Shown: positions 10,427-22,421 of the stretch, piece after piece
Layout: each line of letters starts with the position of its first letter
How positions within the stretch are numbered: the stretch's first letter is position 1
Origin: Zarea fungicola
Lineage: Eukaryota; Ascomycota; Sordariomycetes; Hypocreales; Cordycipitaceae
DNA: 64,000 nucleotides
Reading direction: 5' to 3'
Assembly (NCBI GenBank): GCA_900169235.1
Contig: FWCC01000043.1
Location: 186,001-250,000 of the forward strand
Program-made: the position numbers and the translations under genes
The notes under the pieces: generated by a model
Told to the model about the DNA's origin: nothing
Database searches by the model: none
The model's input: only the letters and a program-made list of their open reading frames with translations

Positions 10427-12556
10427 CTAAAGAACAGTGAATTGGGCCTCCAGACGACGAATATTTTGTATACGCAGAATGAAGCTCGGTAGCTGGGTCA
10501 TGTAGCCACGTTCCATGTAAGCCTCTGCTCGCAGTAGCCATGCCTGCTGAATGTAGTCGGCCAGGACATAGTGTTGTCTCTTGCTTAGATCAAACAGCCC
10601 AGGATTTTGGTCATATAGTCTTTCCAAACCGCTCCATACACGTTCGGCCAGCAAACTTGCTGGCTCATGACATGTTTTGACAATCATTGCTTTGACAAGA
10701 TCGATCTCAAAGCGCACGTTCATATACCAACCAAAGCCCAAAGCAGACATGCTGTCCCGCGCATCTAGCTGACCTTCAAAACTTGCGACAAGATGCTTGT
10801 ACAGCAAGACAGATATGCAAGAAAGATTTGCATCGGGTTCCTTTGCGCTGCCCAGAGATTCAAGGAAATCTACCCATTTGTTCGTCAATAAGGGTCGGAT
10901 GCATCTGGCAGCGCCGTGAACCCCCCCAGCTGAGGCATCCACATACAGTAGCTCCATTCCCACAAGTTTGTTGCCAAGCTCTCGTACGGACTCTTTCGCA
11001 TCTTCCAGATTTAATTTCACCAATTCTTCCTCTGGGCTTTTGCTATCCATTCTGACGCTGCCTTGCGTATTGGCCATTTCCAAAGCAGAATCGTCAAATG
11101 CAGCATCGGCTGTCTGTCTACACATGTAGACTTCATTGAAAAGGAGGACAAATGACATTTCAGTGGGACCAGCCTTCCAGCGAAGCAATTCAGACGTAGC
11201 AGGGTGCATGTCTGCATCGTTTATGTTGCATGGCGGTTTTGTATCGAACGTGGACGGGAGAATGCTCGCAGTCGCCGCTGCCGCATCCGAGAGCTTCGCG
11301 TCCTGCTTGAGAATATGCCACCAGATTCTGCGGCGCATCTCTGTTTCAAAAGGTGTTAGACCTAGTATTTCACCATCTCGGTGATATCCCATTTTTTGGG
11401 CTACCCTGATACTGCTTGCACTGAGAATCCAGAGTGCGTCCAGGTCGTAACAATTCTCCAGCGAAAGCTAAGCCGTGCCCATGTTAGTCGAGGACACCAC
11501 CGTAGAATACTACGGTTGAACAGGGGTTCAATGCCGATACACACCAAGTACAGCAAAAAGGCTTGTAAAAGTGCCATGTCGCAACTTTGCATAAAGTTTG
11601 CCTCGATCAATGACCGTTGCGCCGCAGACATGAACTGGCGCGAAAGGCCATTTCGAGACTGGCTAAAAACAGATGCACATTCTGCATCTGATAGCGAAAC
11701 CACGGCTATCGCACAAATTGAAAAGAGCAATGCTCGCATGCCAACTGGTGCCACACTCAGACATGCAGATGCCTCCACGATATGCGGCTGCAACGACGGC
11801 ACATGCACAAGCTTTGTGAGAGGGTTGACACGGTCCAGGAACAGCTGCCACAGCCGAAAAGCAAAAGCTGGCTCTGGAGATAGAGGTTCCATTTCGAAAA
11901 ATCCGGTGCTGCCGGGAAGATGCAGATATAGCTCTTGATCGGGGCGGAGGGAAGTAGCCGAGCCAAGACCGCTGGTAACTGGAGAGCCCTTGGTAAGAAA
12001 TCGGATCTGCTGCAGCTGCAACGATGAGATACCACCTTTCATAGGGACAGGGATAAAAAAAAAGGGGCTATACCTCGTCATACATGCCAGCGTAGAGTTG
12101 GCGTTCAATAAGTCGGAGATACCCACCAACATGATATAGCCTGCCGGTGGGATGCAGTGGTGGTGTCACCACATCATCGTCAGAAGGCACAACTTTTCTT
12201 GGATCTTCGGTCCCGCTCGAAGTTGACGCTCTGAATCTAATCGAATATTAGTCAGATGACGTAGAAAGCTGTTTGGGGAAAACTTGCGACTGCAAAATCT
12301 CCTCACAGCGCACAAGGCGTTCCCTGAGGTCTTGAGCTGGTCGCCGTCGTTGGGTAGCCGCTGCTCGTTCTCTCGGGATACAAGTAGTTTTGAACTGGTA
12401 GTATATCAGTAACACTGTGATGGCAAGACAGCTTTGGGGTGACACTTAAACCTTCACACAAGTAGAACAAGGCAAGTTCCTATCACATTTAACCCGGCGA
12501 CTGTGGCAGAACTCACATGCCAAAGATTTTCTGGCCATTTTATCACGCTGGTCCAT
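10427..12556 (-). CDS. Zn2Cys6 transcription factor with fungal_trans domain
   Basis: Five exons by eye (12452-12556, 12288-12394, 12074-12236, 11545-12006, 10427-11467) give 625 aa. The zinc cluster CEFCHSRRVKCDRNLPCSTC is finished by the sixth Cys (KTTC) at the start of exon 2, so the first intron splits the motif. A short basic linker and LRERLVRCEEIL coiled segment follow, then PTGRLYHVGGYLRLIERQ and the regulatory domain (VNPLTKLVHVPSLQPHI; MRRRIWWHILKQD). Intron 2 (about 12237-12287) ends with a good CTGACTAAT branch point and can be read with either a GC (GCAAGT) donor or a GT donor three bases away. A TATAAAAG lies about 65 nt upstream. Heads a run of four minus-strand genes and could regulate them. 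Confidence 0.9.
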
Positions 12557-12617
12557 TTTTTGATGATGAGTGAGGCTGGATATAGTGACTCGTTCAGAAG
12601 AGAGGCAGTCCACCGTC

Positions 12618-12625
12618 CTTTTATA
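12618..12625 (-). promoter_or_regulatory. TATA box of the Zn2Cys6 gene
   Basis: TATAAAAG on the minus strand, 62-69 nt before the ATG at 12556. Confidence 0.5.
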
Positions 12626-12977
12626 GACCATGCCAAAGCTGTGGGAGTGGGGAAATATCAAGGGAAAGGGTGTTGTCAGCTTCAAAGCTTCTGAAGTCCA
12701 AACTAGCTCGAGCCGAGGGCTCGGCAAACCATAAATCATGCTATGTAAGAGATTTTCTCAGCCAGCGCCTCGGGAGAAGAAATAATGGTAAATTTCTCGA
12801 CTGCCATGTCTGATTTGTTGGTCCCTAGTGTGGACAGTCCGACGAAGCTTAAAGGCCAAGTTTACATGAGTACGACAACGGTATTCATAGACGAGTGCTA
12901 TCTATTTAGTCTAACTGGATTATACTAAGGCTGAAACCCGGTCGTATTTTACGTGGTGGCGTCCGCTAGAGTATAGC

Positions 12978-13691
12978 TTATGTAGAGAAGTGGGAGAGAA
13001 CAGTTGCCTTGACCTCCTGAAAGGCCATGACAATCTCCTCGGCTGATTTTGCTTCCCAATCCGCCAACGAGTCCTTTCCAAGCTCTCCGCTCACCATTGC
13101 TGAACCCATATCAGCACCCGTTGGACCTCCGAAAAAAGTAAGTTGTGGTCGAACGGAAGCAACCTATAAGCTAAGTTAGTATACACAGCTTACAGTGAAT
13201 CTCGGGAGGCGCTAGATTAAGCTGCAGAGAATGAATTCTTTGGGGAAAAGTACCTGAAGGCTCATCTTGCTCAGAATATGCTGGAGCTGATCAGACGAGT
13301 GTTTACCACCACCGAGGCCGTACGTGACCAAAGCAATGGGCTTGCCTTTCCACGGGTGAAAGACATAGTCAATTGCATTTTTGACGCCGCCTGGTACGCC
13401 GTAGTTATATTCGGGGCTGACCAATACATAGCCGTCATGGCGAGCAATCTCGCGAGCCCAGCGCCTACTGTGCTCATGTGTATAGCTATCGGCGTCGAGA
13501 ATCATGGCAGGAGGGGATGGCTCATCGTACACAGGGAGATTAAAATCGGCCAAGTCGACGGTAGAGACGGTAACTCCGTTGAGGCTGGCTTTCGTTTCAA
13601 TTATTTTCTTGACAAAGTCAGAAACAGAGCCGCCAACGCGAGGATTCCTGGTGCTGCCGATGATGATGGCGATAGACTTTAGAGTAGCCAT
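12978..13691 (-). CDS. NAD(P)H-dependent FMN reductase
   Basis: Two exons (13254-13691, 12978-13163) give 207 aa. The ATG at 13691 (MATLKS) is the first real ATG in frame. IIIGSTRNPRVGGSV is the phosphate-binding loop of flavodoxin-like FMN reductases and SPEYNYGVPGGVKNAIDY is the highly diagnostic FMN-binding motif of the LOT6/YieF family. The enzyme reduces free FMN, quinones or azo compounds with NAD(P)H as a soluble cytosolic dimer. Its minus-strand neighbours include an FAD oxidase and two Zn2Cys6 regulators, so a role in detoxification or a small oxidative cluster is possible. A TATATATA element at 13821-13828 precedes it. Confidence 0.93.
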
Positions 13692-13819
13692 TGTATTTTG
13701 CGCTGCGAGTTTTGAAGTGATTTGCAAGGAATGTTGAGGCTTTGGCCAATTACAAGTATAAAACTGCTACTGGAAGGTATAATGCTGTTGCATTCTCTTG
13801 TTTCTCAATGAGATGACCC

Positions 13820-13829
13820 CTATATATAC
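13820..13829 (-). promoter_or_regulatory. Candidate TATA element of the FMN reductase gene
   Basis: A TATATATA stretch about 130 nt before the ATG at 13691. Confidence 0.35.
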
Positions 13830-14621
13830 TTGACAGCCTCTCAGTATGTGTACCAATGATCTTCTTAGACAGCTTTCCAGCTTTGATTTGAAAGCCGACC
13901 CTGGTTGAGCCGGGCTGATATGCTCACGGCATTGGTCATATAAGCTAGCGGGCGACCATTACAATAGTGGAGCCGCGCGGCTTGTGGAGCTTTGGTGTTG
14001 TTGCAATCGTGCATTGCAAATGACGGTGACAATTCTTATCCACCACAATAGATGCCTCTCTGTACGACTTCATTGAGTGTCTATTGGCTGTTTATTAGAA
14101 ATCAATTATCAATACGGGGTTTCTTCTTTAGTGGCTCCGAATTCGGAAATGAAATGACTGTGACTGTCCTGGTAAATCTCTTCTGTAGTAAGAACACCCA
14201 ATATACGAGTCAGAGGCGTTTGGTAGGCGTACCATCTACACCCATGCTTGGTGCAAGCCTAGTCTAATCTGAAAAGTTACGAGCAGGTCTTGGAAATATC
14301 CAGTCCGGAGTAAGTCAGGTATAACTAGCGTCGGGCACCATGTCCTGCCTCACCGCATAGCTTACCATAGCAACCGCAAGTTAAGGCTGCTTCGGCGCTA
14401 ACTAGACTGCTAGACCCTAAAGCTATTGATAAAAATGCGATCAATACCTAATATTTTGGCCCGTGGCATGACATATGGTCTTTCATCGCAGGAGCGGACA
14501 TGGTAGCGTGGCAGCCACTGGAGCTGGTAGCATGTTACACTACTCACGTCAAGTAACATGGCCATCAAAGTTGGGTTGTACTTCTTTTATGGCACGTAAA
14601 TTCAGCCGTACAAGTTCTACA
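13830..14621. other. Intergenic, no gene seen
   Basis: AT-leaning spacer between the FMN reductase promoter and the 3' end of the acr-2-like gene. Only short ORFs without recognisable features. Confidence 0.55.
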
Positions 14622-16388
14622 TTATATAAGGAATAGAACCTCCCCGGTGGCTGCAAAGCAGCTTGCCATATCTACGATTGCAGTCTCCACTTCCTCATTC
14701 AAGTCTCTCTTCTCCCAAACAGTCTGCATAATCTCGAGAGATTTGCGCACGGTGATGAAGAGACCAGACGGCTGCAAGAGTTCTACTTTGCGTTTAAACC
14801 AGTTTTGCTGTTCCGCCTCGGCCAGGCAACCGGCAGTACAAAAGGGCCACACCACGGCGCGTATCAGCGAAACGCTCGACAGATTTTCATCGACAAGTTG
14901 CCTGATATGCGCCACTTGCGTGCGAATCTCAGGGAGCTTTGGATCGAATCCGTGTACGGTGACCAGAAGGTAGATTAGGGCTGCGTGGGCCCATATCTGG
15001 GTTACATACAGCGATTGAGCGGCGGATCGTGCAGAGTGATCCGTCCAAGTATTAAAAAGACCAAGCAGCGCCTCAGCTCTGTCGGGTGCATTGTGCTTTG
15101 GAAGATGTAGTGATGCCAGGTGGCTCCGCACCGCCGTGTTGATGCCGTCGCCTCGCCGTGTGAGTTCCGGGGTCAGATCGTTGTTGTTGCCCTGGCGTCG
15201 CTTCCATGCCGCTAGGGCAGAGATTTCCCCAATCTGCAGCATCACTGCATTCTGGCAACCCAAGACAGCTGCAAGATCGACAGGCCATTCGCCGTCTGGT
15301 GCATTTGCCATCAAGCTTGCATGGTGTTCGTGAAGACGTGGTACCTGACCAAGAGAAGTGCTTGCAATGATGTCATCTGCGACCAATAGGGTCGCGAAGA
15401 AGCGGAATGCGACTTGCTCTGGACTAGTGATTTGGTAAGAGGCATAGGGCTTCGGCCACGGCGAGGGCCCCATGCGCGCCATGACATTGAAGAACTTGGA
15501 GCTGATATCAAGATCCGGCGTCGCATCGTTCATGTCCAAGATATTCTTGAAAGTCTGCACGGCAGCATTGAGGTGCGTACTGCTGCTTGTAAACCCTGCT
15601 GTATAAATATCAAATCGATGCAGATGCGTGATAACACCTAGGATACGCACAGCCTTTGAAAGTTTTGCAGGAGTATTCGGGGGACCTTTCCCGAGCCTGG
15701 AAATATCATCGCTCAGCCGCGTAAATGTATTACTCATCTCAGCCAGCAGCTTATCCCAGTTGAGTTCGATGCAGAATTCGTGACCCGCTTCAGCAGCGTC
15801 GAGGACAAGGGTGAAGAGATAGGAACTCAACGACATGGTAATCTGCCGCATACCCTCAGCTTCAGTCATAAACTCGAGCAGCCAAGATCGGCCCCCCTGG
15901 AGCATATGTGGTTGATAAAATGGGAAAAGAAAAGGAAAGAAGAAATCAAGATAGTAAGAGATGAATCCAGCATCGCACCCTGGCCAGACCTTTTTCATTG
16001 TTATCCTGAGCGTGTCCAAGTCCTGTCCTGAAGAAGCCGCCTCGGCCACTGATTGCCCCATCTGGGTGACACGAGGCGCGCCGCGGCGTGCTATGGTATA
16101 TTGAACATCCTCGGCGCCGTTCCTTGGGTACGTAGAAGTAGCAGCATTGGCTTCTCTCATGTACCCTAGCGTGCGCCGCATAGCAGCGTTTTCCTTGACC
16201 TGGTGCTTCAGTTTTTGCACCATCTCGTCCTGAAGAGGTCCATTGTCAAACCATGCTGGCTTTTCCGCTGTGTAGAAGCATGTAATGAGCAAGGCGGAGC
16301 AGGTCTGGCACTTGGGGAATGTCTCGTCGCACTTCTTGCGGCGGGCACGACACGTCCAGCAGCCCTGCCAACTCTTTGAATTGCTCAT
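14622..16388 (-). CDS. Zn2Cys6 transcription factor, acr-2-like
   Basis: Intron-free gene of 588 aa. The zinc cluster is at the very N-terminus: CWTCRARRKKCDETFPKCQTC with the sixth Cys in SALLITC, then a conserved tail, YTAEKPAWFDNG and LQDEMVQKLKHQVKENAA, predicted to be the linker and dimerising coiled coil. The rest is a helical regulatory region of the type called Fungal_trans_2 (DUF3468-like). The pattern of cluster plus PAWFDNG is the one seen in proteins annotated as acriflavine sensitivity control protein acr-2. Targets are unknown. It sits between the FMN reductase and the FAD oxidase, all on the same strand. Confidence 0.92.
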   Translation of the reverse strand: MSNSKSWQGCWTCRARRKKCDETFPKCQTCSALLITCFYTAEKPAWFDNGPLQDEMVQKLKHQVKENAAMRRTLGYMREANAATSTYPRNGAEDVQYTIARRGAPRVTQMGQSVAEAASSGQDLDTLRITMKKVWPGCDAGFISYYLDFFFPFLFPFYQPHMLQGGRSWLLEFMTEAEGMRQITMSLSSYLFTLVLDAAEAGHEFCIELNWDKLLAEMSNTFTRLSDDISRLGKGPPNTPAKLSKAVRILGVITHLHRFDIYTAGFTSSSTHLNAAVQTFKNILDMNDATPDLDISSKFFNVMARMGPSPWPKPYASYQITSPEQVAFRFFATLLVADDIIASTSLGQVPRLHEHHASLMANAPDGEWPVDLAAVLGCQNAVMLQIGEISALAAWKRRQGNNNDLTPELTRRGDGINTAVRSHLASLHLPKHNAPDRAEALLGLFNTWTDHSARSAAQSLYVTQIWAHAALIYLLVTVHGFDPKLPEIRTQVAHIRQLVDENLSSVSLIRAVVWPFCTAGCLAEAEQQNWFKRKVELLQPSGLFITVRKSLEIMQTVWEKRDLNEEVETAIVDMASCFAATGEVLFLI

Positions 16389-17017
16389 AGCCCTGCGCTT
16401 TTACACAGTCTTCGCGTTGGTGAATGTATCGGGCAGAAGGTCACAGCGTAGGTCCCATCACTCCGACTGAATGAATGGAGCACGACTAGCCATAAGATGA
16501 CTAACGTAAGCCATCTTGGACCAGGAAAGTAGCGCTGCTTGGCGCTCGACGGCCCATCCGTGACAGGATGTTTTGTCACCAAGTCGAACTCATTGGTCTC
16601 AAGTAAAGCGGGCTTTATTAAAAGGGGTTTTATTTGCGACTCATTCGCAGTGTTTTCAGCAAACATTTCTGTTTTATTGCCCCAAAACGGTCTATTGTCC
16701 TAGTGATCGACATCATTAAAAAACTTGAGCCACTGTAGCGGACCAGGCAAACAAAAAGAGAAAGAATTGCATTCAAGCTACGTATGGTACGATAATTTGC
16801 GAAGAGTTGATCTAGAAGAGTAGCGCTGATCAAACAGACATGGGGCTGAACAAAGCAGGAAATTAGCAGTGAACGACCCAGGTCTGGCGTACCTGGTGGA
16901 TTGACTCAGGACAGCATAGATGCTAGGTGCTTCAACTCAGGCCAGGCCCGAAGAGTGTCAGAGATGGAGACTTGAATGGCGTTGGTTTACTATGAAACAA
17001 CTTGCAAGTACTTGGAA
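16389..17017. other. Intergenic, no gene seen
   Basis: Upstream region of the acr-2-like gene and 3' flank of the FAD oxidase. Small ORFs only. Confidence 0.55.
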
Positions 17018-18445
17018 TTACTCCTTGCTTCCACTATGTGGGGTCCAAAAAAGGTCGTCTGCGTCCCAGTAATTCTTGACGAGACGAAGCTGGGTCAATT
17101 GGTCCGGACTAAACAGCTCTGCTGGGTTCTCATTCAGCCTCATCGAATTAGGCAGCTTAATTCCAACACCATCGTCTCCCTCTTGACAAGTCTTAACGAC
17201 ATTCTCTGCCAGCTTCACTAGCTCCATGTGAGACTCTGGCTTCAAGCACCATGTCGACACGGTCACAGCGAAACCACGATTTCTGCCTTCAACAAAGTCA
17301 AAGTGCTTACCCGTCCCGGCCCCAGCGGCCGTAGCTGAGGTCGGATTAAAACTGTGAAAAACGACTGCGGTCCTCTTTGAATCCTCGATGCTATCGGTAG
17401 TCTTGAACCATGCTGCAAATGCCTTTGTGATGGCGTCCTTCTGCAGGTTCTTCAGCCTGGCTGCATTTGTGCTCTTCAAGCCCCCGCGTGCATTGATGGC
17501 TTCCAATGCGTCATTCAAATTGGCAAGCGGAACGAGCGACGTGTCGACTTTTATGGCCTTGCTGCAGAAGCTCTCGTCAAAAAGCTCACGAGTTTCCCGT
17601 TCGGCATCCGTGGCCGAGCCATAATACGAGACGGACAGGATGATCAAGGGTGCCCCTGGAAACGGTGTATTGGGTGGGCTCCTGACAAAGGATATTTGAG
17701 CATTGAGCTTTCTGTTCACGGGTTGAAGGTCAAAAAACAGCTTCTGCACATCCTCCAGGGCTGGGAGAGGGAAAATCAAGGTCCTGGTCCAGACCTTTCC
17801 CTCGGTCAACTCGAGTGTGCTGACGGGATAGGCCTTCATCACCACGTGGGTAACCACTGCCAATCCATGCCCAGCGCCACGAAGAGTATCAAAAAGTTTT
17901 CTTTCCTCACCGCTGCTATCAGCACCAACATCAACAGCTTCCCCAGCGGCCGTGATGACGCGGAAAGAGAGCGCATTGTCAGACATGTAACCATGTAAAC
18001 CGGTGCAGTGAGTGATGCCGCCACCGAGGAGTGCGCCGACGACGCCCACAGCATTGGAGCCTGGCAAAGTAGTATAGTATCCTTCACCCGCCAACTCCCG
18101 TATCAGTTCTCTGGTAAGCACACCAGCCCCAATCTGCACTGAGCCGTTCTCTTTATTCAGCTGGATTGTGCTGAAAAGACCCATATCCAAAACGAGGGAG
18201 GTTTCGTCAATTGCAACGAAACACGCATGACGTCCACCAGTCGGAATAACCTTTAGATTGTTCAGTTTGGCCAAATCGATTGCTGCGGCGATGTCTTCTT
18301 CCGTTCGGGGAGTGATGATAATGGCAGGACGGCCTATGTGAAGATCAGACCATCTTGGCAAAATTTCAGCAGCTATGGCTTCTTCTTTTGGTACAACAAA
18401 ATCACAGCCGAGGGTCTCCAATCCATGAAGAGCGGTTGTCGACAT
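17018..18445 (-). CDS. FAD-linked oxidoreductase, berberine-bridge-enzyme type
   Basis: Single exon; translation from the ATG at 18445 (MSTTALHG) gives 475 aa, with an alternative in-frame start at 18502. The N-terminal half is a PCMH-type FAD-binding domain: PAIIITPRTEEDIAAAIDLA, VIPTGGRHACF (position of the usual covalent-FAD His loop), LVLDMG, GAGVLTRELIREL, and GALLGGGITHCTGLHG, where the second covalent Cys is often found. The C-terminus carries the short BBE motif NYWDADDLFW. No signal peptide is obvious with the chosen start, unlike many secreted BBE oxidases, so it may be intracellular. Such enzymes oxidise secondary metabolites or sugars using O2. Nearest partners are an FMN reductase and two regulators on the same strand. 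Confidence 0.9.
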   Translation of the reverse strand: MSTTALHGLETLGCDFVVPKEEAIAAEILPRWSDLHIGRPAIIITPRTEEDIAAAIDLAKLNNLKVIPTGGRHACFVAIDETSLVLDMGLFSTIQLNKENGSVQIGAGVLTRELIRELAGEGYYTTLPGSNAVGVVGALLGGGITHCTGLHGYMSDNALSFRVITAAGEAVDVGADSSGEERKLFDTLRGAGHGLAVVTHVVMKAYPVSTLELTEGKVWTRTLIFPLPALEDVQKLFFDLQPVNRKLNAQISFVRSPPNTPFPGAPLIILSVSYYGSATDAERETRELFDESFCSKAIKVDTSLVPLANLNDALEAINARGGLKSTNAARLKNLQKDAITKAFAAWFKTTDSIEDSKRTAVVFHSFNPTSATAAGAGTGKHFDFVEGRNRGFAVTVSTWCLKPESHMELVKLAENVVKTCQEGDDGVGIKLPNSMRLNENPAELFSPDQLTQLRLVKNYWDADDLFWTPHSGSKE

Positions 18446-18566
18446 TTTTAAATCGTTGGATATGTAGTATGGGTGGTGGCAAGTGAGTCTCTGACCCGTC
18501 AAGGTTTGTACAGTTGGTGAGTTGGCTTCTCAGCGAGTGTAGCTCGACGAAAGAAGTTGGCCATGA

Positions 18567-18573
18567 CTTTATA
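18567..18573 (-). promoter_or_regulatory. TATA box candidate of the FAD oxidase gene
   Basis: TATAAAG on the minus strand, about 125 nt before the chosen ATG and 65 nt before the alternative in-frame start. Confidence 0.35.
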
Positions 18574-21500
18574 GTTCATCATTCCTGGCTCATTGCGAGC
18601 CCATGATCCCATCTTGGAGTTTGACTGTTTAAGCTGTGGGGATATTCCCAATCTGGTGGCTTCACGGCACCAGGGAGTCGTGGAGCTCGGCCTTGGGCGT
18701 TTCCCGAGCTGGCTTGGCGTCTCCGATCTAAGCCACGGAATTTAATCACGGAATATTCACGCACGTCACCCTTGGAAGAATAATACCATGTTAAGAAATC
18801 AATGGCCGCATGAAAAGTATGGATTCGAATATCAGTGATTGATCGAGCGAACAACTCTTGCACTGGAGTTGTGTGGTGTCTCCAGAGTGTCGCAAACGAA
18901 TCCTCCTATACACCGCGTCCAACCGTTTTATAGCGTTTAGTTTATAGTGTTTCCCCGAAATCGTCTTGGAACTTTAATTAACAAGCACCAAGAACTCGCG
19001 CTTATATCGGTGTAGCAATGACGCGAGGGTTGTGGCAAGAGCAGTGGCTCTTGATTCTCAACAACGTGTGATGGGTCGTGCCGGGGTTCGGACGGACAAC
19101 AAAAGAGGCCGGTCTTAAACAGAAAGTAGAGACTGAGCTTGGCTGGGCCAGAAAATAGACCAAATTTATTCGAAAAACACACTATAGATCTGATTAGATG
19201 GAGAGTACGAGAAGCCACTCTCCTCGGACGGAGAACGTCGTATCCCATTGAGGCTCGGACATGGAATACAGACGTGTGACGAGCACTGAGTAGAGGAGCC
19301 ACCGCCTCTGCCGCGGCCACAATCGTATCCAGCACGCCGAGGATTCGATATTACGGCCTTTCTGTTCAATGAATAGCCATAAAGTGCATTTGCAGAGATA
19401 CGAAGCGTTTGATTATTCGATATACTTTGTTCCTCCCGTCTGTGGCTAACGTCAGACTTGGCGCAAAACTGATGTCCTTGATCGATGCCCAAATATGCAG
19501 CTGGTTGTCTATGCAAGAGAATCAAGCGGCAAATTTTTCAAACGCATGTCGATGGAATTCCAGTTCTAGAAGCATTGCCACTTTTTGTATATCTTTTTTT
19601 TTTCACATTTTTCACATTCTTTGGGCTATTTGTTGTATATGCGAATGCGATATGCGCCCAAGCCTTGATGCAGACTAAACTCGTCACAGCTACTGACGCA
19701 ACACACAACAATCGTCCAGACATATTATGCTTATTTTTTTTTTCAGTAATCCTCTTGTCGACTAATGGCCAAAATAGCACCCCAGTGTTAATCTAAGGCG
19801 TCAAGCATTTACATGCGCGACCTGCCTGGGACGCGCCACTGCCGCAAAGGACTAGCACATGACTCAGGTCATTTGTTGAAAAATACAATAATTACTTCTT
19901 AAATAAGCATAAATATCTGCTGTAGTTATACTATTCTGGCAGCGGCTCCAGTCGCCGCTTCATACTTGACAAAGAATTGAAGAGTAACACACGCTATGGA
20001 GGACTGGTTATACCAGCTTTGACATCTCTACTTGACCAATAATGGGTTTTCAAAGTAAGAACAAACAGAACAGCTCAATACACAATGAATTCTTCTCTTC
20101 GCAAGCAGGACGTCGGCGTCGCCGTAATGACCGGATTCTTTGGTCGAGACAAAGCTTGTAAAATGATAAATAAATACGTCATAGGTGCGGAAGCCAAGAA
20201 AGGATCACGTCAAGCTAAACGAGATAATCCAATTGCAGCCCACACTGCATAGTCCTGGGAAAGCCGTTGCTACTCTGCCGTCTCTCCCTCCCTCGTAACA
20301 GCGAGACCCAAGAGTACCTTTCATCAGGATAGATATCAGAGCCGCGGCACACTCCGAATCTAACCGTCTGACATCTCATGCGGCATCTGTGATCGGCAAG
20401 ATGGCTCCCACCTTTGTTTGATTTACGAGAGTGCTTGTCCTCCCGCCTCAGCCTCTCCAACGCCAAAATGCAAGACCATAGCTGAGCGTGCTGCACCTTT
20501 CACACCGGCTGCAGGAAGCCGCAGGATAGAAACAGGGATAAATACTTAACAGAAAAAAAAAAATAGGTTGGGGCGCCCAATTGCTGCACGGGATGACGAA
20601 GGAGCGGTGTCTGTCCCTCTTCCGATGCGAGAGTCGGAGGAAACATTCATGCATCGCGAGAAGAGGCAACGGTGTGTCGCGTCACCCCCTCCATCTTCCC
20701 AGATTACAACCCGATATATTTCTTTCAAAATTAGAAACCCAGGTACAAAAACTGTCCTGCATTTGAGGCTTGAAGAGTACGTTAGTCCCGGCGGATCTAC
20801 GGAGTAGGCTTGTACCACATTTGGGGTCAGTTGGTCACAACGGATCCAGCATATCAAAATTTATTTTCCGACTGCACCCAGTTTGACAAAAAGACTTTAC
20901 GGGATTTTGCAGTAAATACCTGTCAAGTACCTGGGCTCCCTTGCCGCGTGCCCAGTGAAGGCGGTCTTTCCCTCCATCTGGGAGGGGTTGTAATAAGTAG
21001 GGACAGCAAGCCTGAACCAACCAATACAATCGCCCCAAATAAAAGATGGTGTGGTATGAGCTATTGAAGAAAAGGGTGTCTTCATCAAACATGTAGCAGG
21101 GCGAAACAATTGTCCCATGACCCCTCTTCTGTTGTTGCTTTGATACGGAATTCTCGTCAGAATCGGGCTACCTAATGTAGCTTGAGAGGAACTACAACAG
21201 AGGCTAGGAAGTTGCTGATGCTGCTGATCCCGAACTAGCCTGTCTAGGAAAAACGGTGAGCGGTGCTGCAACTTTGTTTTGCAGGATTGCTACGTTGGCA
21301 CCGGATATTCTTGCCCGAGATGATAGGTCGAGAAGGCGGCGGGATTATGCAGCCTCCCGTCTGCCATCATCATTTTTAATTTCAGCTCAACAACCAGGCC
21401 AGCACTCAAATGTCCCGGCCGCGACATTTTCAGATGTGTCATGTTTGTTGTAGATCTGGGAGCAAACAAGAAACTGTGGTGAGCAAACCCACGCCTCGGG

Positions 21501-22421
21501 TGGTTTTTAAACAGCACTGGCATCATTTTCTGGATGAGAAGCACGCTGTGCCGATCGGCATCGATTAGGCTACAGACGGCCCCTTCCGTACAGTTCGCCA
21601 CTATACTAGATTCGATGTCGTGTAAGTCAATCCCCAGATCATCTCGTACGAGGGGACCGCGGAACCCATATTAATTGGCTCGGTGCCTCTTTTCTCTTCT
21701 TCTTTTCTTGTTCTAGGTTCCAAGAAATCGGAGGGCTAGCAATTGTCTATTATGAGCGCCACCCGCCGCCACTGGCCATGAAAAGAAAAAAAAAATGGCA
21801 ACATGTCTCACATAGGCTGCCTCAGCCAGTGTGTCCCAGTTTTACTGGTAACCACCCCTGGCACCGGATAAGAAAAAATTGCCTGTTTGCTCGGCTGACC
21901 AGGTGCTCCAAGGACATGGCGAATAGGGGGATAGATGGCGTGGCAGCGCAGCATGCATTGCCTGCATGAGACCACCTCCACAGACCAGGATGATGTACCT
22001 TGATCCGTATATATTCGGCAGCCAAGCAAACACAACTGACAATGTATTGCGGACATACGGCACCACAATGAGACATGATGGATGCGACAAAAGTGTTTGC
22101 GCCTTTTGTGCAGCGCCGAGTGCGGCTGCATGTTTGGGACAATTCCTGTTCCCACCATGTGTGATTGGTTGTGTGCATTGACCGATCTTTCACAGAAGAA
22201 TGTCACAGCCGGTGTCTGGCATATGCCATCAAATAGGTCTATCCGGCAGTACTATGTGTCGGCCATCGACTACTTAAGGTGCCCGTCCGCCACAGTAGCG
22301 TCAGTTGACGGATTGCACTCTCCATTGTCCAGCAGCCACAACTGTGCAGCTTCCCACCATACCTGCTACACCTTTACTATTTCTTTCCCTCCTCGGGAGT
22401 TCAACAGACACTCCAACCGTT
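18574..22421. other. Long intergenic stretch, no convincing gene
   Basis: About 3.8 kb without an ORF that carries a domain, a convincing splice chain or codon pattern like the neighbours. It holds poly-T/poly-A runs (19592-19602, 19733-19743, 20549-20561) and a TACGGAGTA motif at 20798-20806. A non-coding transcript or a decayed gene cannot be excluded. Confidence 0.5.
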
